In this document: one piece after another, positions 61,526-64,000 of the stretch
Numbering within the stretch: the stretch's first letter is position 1
Layout: every line of letters starts with the position of its first letter
Assembly: GCF_028368975.1 (NCBI RefSeq)
Contig: NZ_JAQNDM010000002.1
Location: 7,744,425 to 7,808,424 of the forward strand
Direction of reading: 5' to 3'
Length of the DNA stretch: 64,000 bases
From: Stigmatella ashevillena
Lineage (GTDB): Bacteria; Myxococcota; Myxococcia; Myxococcales; Myxococcaceae
Program-made: the position numbers and the translations under genes
The notes under the pieces: model-generated
Seen by the model: the letters and a program-made list of their open reading frames with translations, nothing else
What the model was told of the DNA's origin: nothing
Databases searched by the model: none

Positions 61526-64000
61526 ATGTCCCTCGCGCCTATCTCCTCCCGGAAGCCGGTTGCCCCCCCGCCCCCTGTTGAGCAGAAGAACGCCGTCGAG
61601 AAGAACGAGAAGAAGCCCGAGCAGGTGGTTCCGCCTCCCGAGCCGAAGTTGGCTCCGGCCCCGGCCCCGCTGCGCCAGGACCAGGACACCTTCGAGCCCG
61701 CCGCCAGCGCCGCCGTCGCGGGCGCGCGCAGCATGTTCGTCATCCCCCAGGGGACGCCCGCCGAGGACGTGAAGCGCATCCAGGGCACCCTCGCCGCCGG
61801 GGCAAAGGCCATCGAGAACGCCCGTCCCAGCGCCGAGGCCGCCCAGCCGCAGAGCGTCTCGGGCGAGGAGCTCGCGAAGCAGGAAGTGGATGTGAAGACG
61901 GCGGGGGATCGCCGCAAGGACATCGAGGACACCCAGCGCAAGCTGCACGAGGAGACCACGAAGAAGGCGGATGAGGTCTTCTCCCAGGCGGATGGCTCGG
62001 GGTTCGTTCCTTCGGGCACCGAGGTGAAGAAACTCTCGGACTCCGAGGCGGAGCTCGTGCGCCGCAACGACAAGGGCGACATGCTCGAGCGCACCGTGGC
62101 CACCCGGGGGCCGGATGGCGCGGTGGCCTTGGACACGTCCAGCTATGAGGACGGCGTCAACCGGCGGGACCGGGTGGCGACGAAGGGAGATGGCAGCTCG
62201 CGCGTCCAGCGCGCCGAGTGGGCGTCCGAGACGAACGAGGTGGCCCAGCCCAAGTCCTTTGAGGACATCGAGAAGGCGCGCGACCGCAACCTCACCTACT
62301 CCAGCAATGACGTGCGCTACGAGGAAGGCCGGCTCAAGGTCGACGAGTACGCCCAGGCCGACGGGGGCATCAAGGGCAGCCGCACCAGCTTCTACGAGCA
62401 GAAGGGCGACAAGGGGATCGACAACAAGCTGGACAAGCCCTTCGACTACAAGAAGCCGGTGGAGCGGACCGACACCTACTCGTACACCATTCCCGCCCCG
62501 GGCGAGGATGGCTCGCAGGGCAATCCCCAGTACAACCGCACCCAGACGTTCTCCCAGGACGGTGTCCAGGCCACCTCCTACGTGGACCGTGATTTGGATG
62601 GGCACACGAAGTACGCCGGCGAGGGTCCCCACAACCGCGAGGACGCGGACCGTGTGCGGGATGAGTACTCGAAGCACGGCGGCGAGGACTACGACGCCAA
62701 TGAGGGGAAGCCGCCCAAGCGCTGGTTGATGGAGATCCAGAAGGGGCCTGACCAGATGCAGGCGCAGACCTTCATCGAGGGCACGCCCGCGGCCACCATC
62801 AAGACGACCAAGAGCCGTGAGGGCAGCACGGTGCGCGAGAGCTACGAGGGGAAGACCTTCAAGCCCGACGCGAAGGACGCGGGAGACCTGGCCGACGTGA
62901 AGGGCGAGTCCTCGCGTACCTATGCGCAGGACGGCTCCATCGAGAAGATGGACGCCACGAGCACCGAGGCGGACGGCTCTTCCATGGAGCAGCACTACAA
63001 CAGCACCCGCAAGGCCACCGACGCGGGGCTGGAGCTGAACGAGTCCCTGGAGACGAAGCGCACGAAGGATGGCAAGACGGACACGTCCCTGCGCGAGGAC
63101 ACCTCGCTGTTGTCCGGCAAGGGCGCGCAGCTCACCCACTCGCGCAACACCGTGACGGCCTCCGATGGGCGCCAGGCGGTGCACGAACTGGGCAAGGGCG
63201 GCGAGCGGATGACGCTCTCCGGCCCCGAGGGCCAGGATCCGCGCGACATCTCCGACCCGGAGGCGCTCAAGGATGATCCGGCCGGCAAGGACCTGCTGCT
63301 CCAGGCGGGCATCTCCACCTCCAGCACCGTCAGCTCCTACATGAACAATGGCGGGGCCAAGTCACTGGAGATGCTGGGCGAGCTGGGCAAGGACGCGCAC
63401 CGCCTGCCGTCACTGGCCTCCAAGGTGCTGGGCAACGACACGCTGCTCCAGGGGCTGGAAGGCGCGCGGGGCGGGGTGGCCGCCCTGGGCGGGGTGGCGG
63501 GCGCGGTGGCCGGTGGCATGGAACTCGCCGAGGGCATCCGCAAGAAGAACGTGCCGGAGATCTTCAAGGGCCTCTTCGACACCGGCATGGGCCTCACCAA
63601 CATGTACCAGGGGGGCAAGGCCTTCTTCGATGCCATCAAGGGCGTCACGGCCACGGCGAAGGACGCCACGGGCACCGTCGCCAAGGGCATGGGCAACTGG
63701 GCCAGCGTGCTGGGCAACACGAAGGTGGCCGGGGCGGTGACCTCCAGCGTGCTCAACTCCGTCAAGGGCATGGGCGGCCTGGGCAAGGTGGCCGGCGCCG
63801 CGGCGGAGATGGGGGCCAAGGGGCTCAGCGCGCTCAAGAGCATGGGCGGCTTCATGAACGTCGCCGGCGCGGCGGTGGGCACCGGCCTGGGCATCATGGA
63901 CATCGTCGGCGGCGCCAAGAGCAAGGACGGGGCGCAGATCGCCAAGGGGGCCATCGGGGTGGCGGGCAGCATCGGCGGCGCCATCGCGGCGGGCGCCATC
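61526..64000 (+). CDS. Large protein of unknown function, 5' part (runs off the window)
   Basis: Open frame from ATG 61526 to the window end, at least 825 aa with no stop. In-frame ATGs at 61502 and 61514 are alternatives; GGGGGAG lies 3 bases before 61526. There is no signal peptide. Residues about 10-60 are Pro/Lys-rich (VAPPPPVEQK, VVPPPEPKLAPAPAP); residues about 70-600 are charged, with repeated Asp/Gly/Ser/Lys turns (such as EEGRLKVDEYAQADGGIKGS and YDANEGKPPKR). From about 640 on, the chain becomes Gly/Ala-rich and amphipathic (GVAGAVAGGMELAEGI, GFMNVAGAAVGTGLGI), like membrane-inserting or pore-forming segments. It could be a secreted effector or surface protein; no family recognised. 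Confidence 0.8.
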   Translation, partial: MSLAPISSRKPVAPPPPVEQKNAVEKNEKKPEQVVPPPEPKLAPAPAPLRQDQDTFEPAASAAVAGARSMFVIPQGTPAEDVKRIQGTLAAGAKAIENARPSAEAAQPQSVSGEELAKQEVDVKTAGDRRKDIEDTQRKLHEETTKKADEVFSQADGSGFVPSGTEVKKLSDSEAELVRRNDKGDMLERTVATRGPDGAVALDTSSYEDGVNRRDRVATKGDGSSRVQRAEWASETNEVAQPKSFEDIEKARDRNLTYSSNDVRYEEGRLKVDEYAQADGGIKGSRTSFYEQKGDKGIDNKLDKPFDYKKPVERTDTYSYTIPAPGEDGSQGNPQYNRTQTFSQDGVQATSYVDRDLDGHTKYAGEGPHNREDADRVRDEYSKHGGEDYDANEGKPPKRWLMEIQKGPDQMQAQTFIEGTPAATIKTTKSREGSTVRESYEGKTFKPDAKDAGDLADVKGESSRTYAQDGSIEKMDATSTEADGSSMEQHYNSTRKATDAGLELNESLETKRTKDGKTDTSLREDTSLLSGKGAQLTHSRNTVTASDGRQAVHELGKGGERMTLSGPEGQDPRDISDPEALKDDPAGKDLLLQAGISTSSTVSSYMNNGGAKSLEMLGELGKDAHRLPSLASKVLGNDTLLQGLEGARGGVAALGGVAGAVAGGMELAEGIRKKNVPEIFKGLFDTGMGLTNMYQGGKAFFDAIKGVTATAKDATGTVAKGMGNWASVLGNTKVAGAVTSSVLNSVKGMGGLGKVAGAAAEMGAKGLSALKSMGGFMNVAGAAVGTGLGIMDIVGGAKSKDGAQIAKGAIGVAGSIGGAIAAGAI

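Noticed and set aside
61436..63999. Minus-strand frames of 582 and 220 codons near the window end
   Set aside because: The plus strand has one uninterrupted frame from 61526 to the edge with a sensible composition. The antisense frames are low-complexity Leu/Gly/Arg/Ala.

Overview
This is GC-rich chromosomal DNA from a myxobacterium, most likely suborder Cystobacterineae (Stigmatella/Cystobacter/Archangium type). The evidence is a MYXO-CTERM sorting tail, Hanks-type Ser/Thr kinases, several complex histidine kinases and receiver proteins, DUF4388 and MshEN modules, and an intergenic RNA with the features of the developmental sRNA Pxr, which is known only from Cystobacterineae. I see no insertion sequences, tRNAs, rRNAs or CRISPR arrays. 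Genes are tightly packed, and many convergent pairs are separated by only 5-15 bases.

Layout. 1-5 kb: the 5' part of a lipoprotein gene, a membrane Ser/Thr kinase, a lone succinate dehydrogenase cytochrome b gene, the redox chaperone Hsp33 and a phosphoribosyltransferase. 5-9.4 kb: an NtrB-like histidine kinase, an NtrC-like sigma-54 activator, then a 510-base non-coding region with palindromes, a sigma-54 promoter and a roughly 120-nt sRNA ending in a strong terminator (pxr-like). 9.5-17 kb: a conserved hypothetical, then an incomplete complex I operon (nuoE-F-J-K-L-N, without nuoG, H, I or M). 17-21.3 kb: a single-domain response regulator, a pseudokinase, a stand-alone MshEN protein, a CPXCG mini-protein and an Hsp20 gene with a structured 5' leader. 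21.3-25.3 kb: the minus-strand operon pyrG-kdsA-kdsC-HTH/receiver regulator, plus a small Cys protein. 25.4-28.4 kb: a 16-codon ORF with a near-perfect Shine-Dalgarno and its own terminator, an ABC exporter and an AAA ATPase.

28.7-38.9 kb is the most distinctive region. It is a TOMM-type (thiazole/oxazole-modified) RiPP gene cluster: a 110-aa precursor with a nitrile-hydratase-like leader ending in TCFC, a 1342-aa kinase/cyclase/ATPase fusion of the kind linked to such clusters, a fused cyclodehydratase (E1-like docking part plus YcaO), an ACMSD-type amidohydrolase, an amidase and a dienelactone hydrolase. No SagB-like dehydrogenase is visible.

39-64 kb: a secreted DNRLRE/FN3/beta-helix lipoprotein, a DUF2891 protein, kdsB and a wecB-type epimerase (envelope sugars), a PAS histidine kinase, an RluA-family pseudouridine synthase, purF, a ceramidase-like protein, yhbY, a DUF4388/J-domain/TPR protein, a four-repeat Cys-rich secreted protein, a TSUP permease, a DUF1877 protein, a MYXO-CTERM protein, biotin carrier and biotin carboxylase, a Pro-rich lipoprotein, dctA and a DCC oxidoreductase. 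The window ends inside a large plus-strand protein (at least 825 aa) whose upstream region holds an 18-bp palindrome and related repeats.
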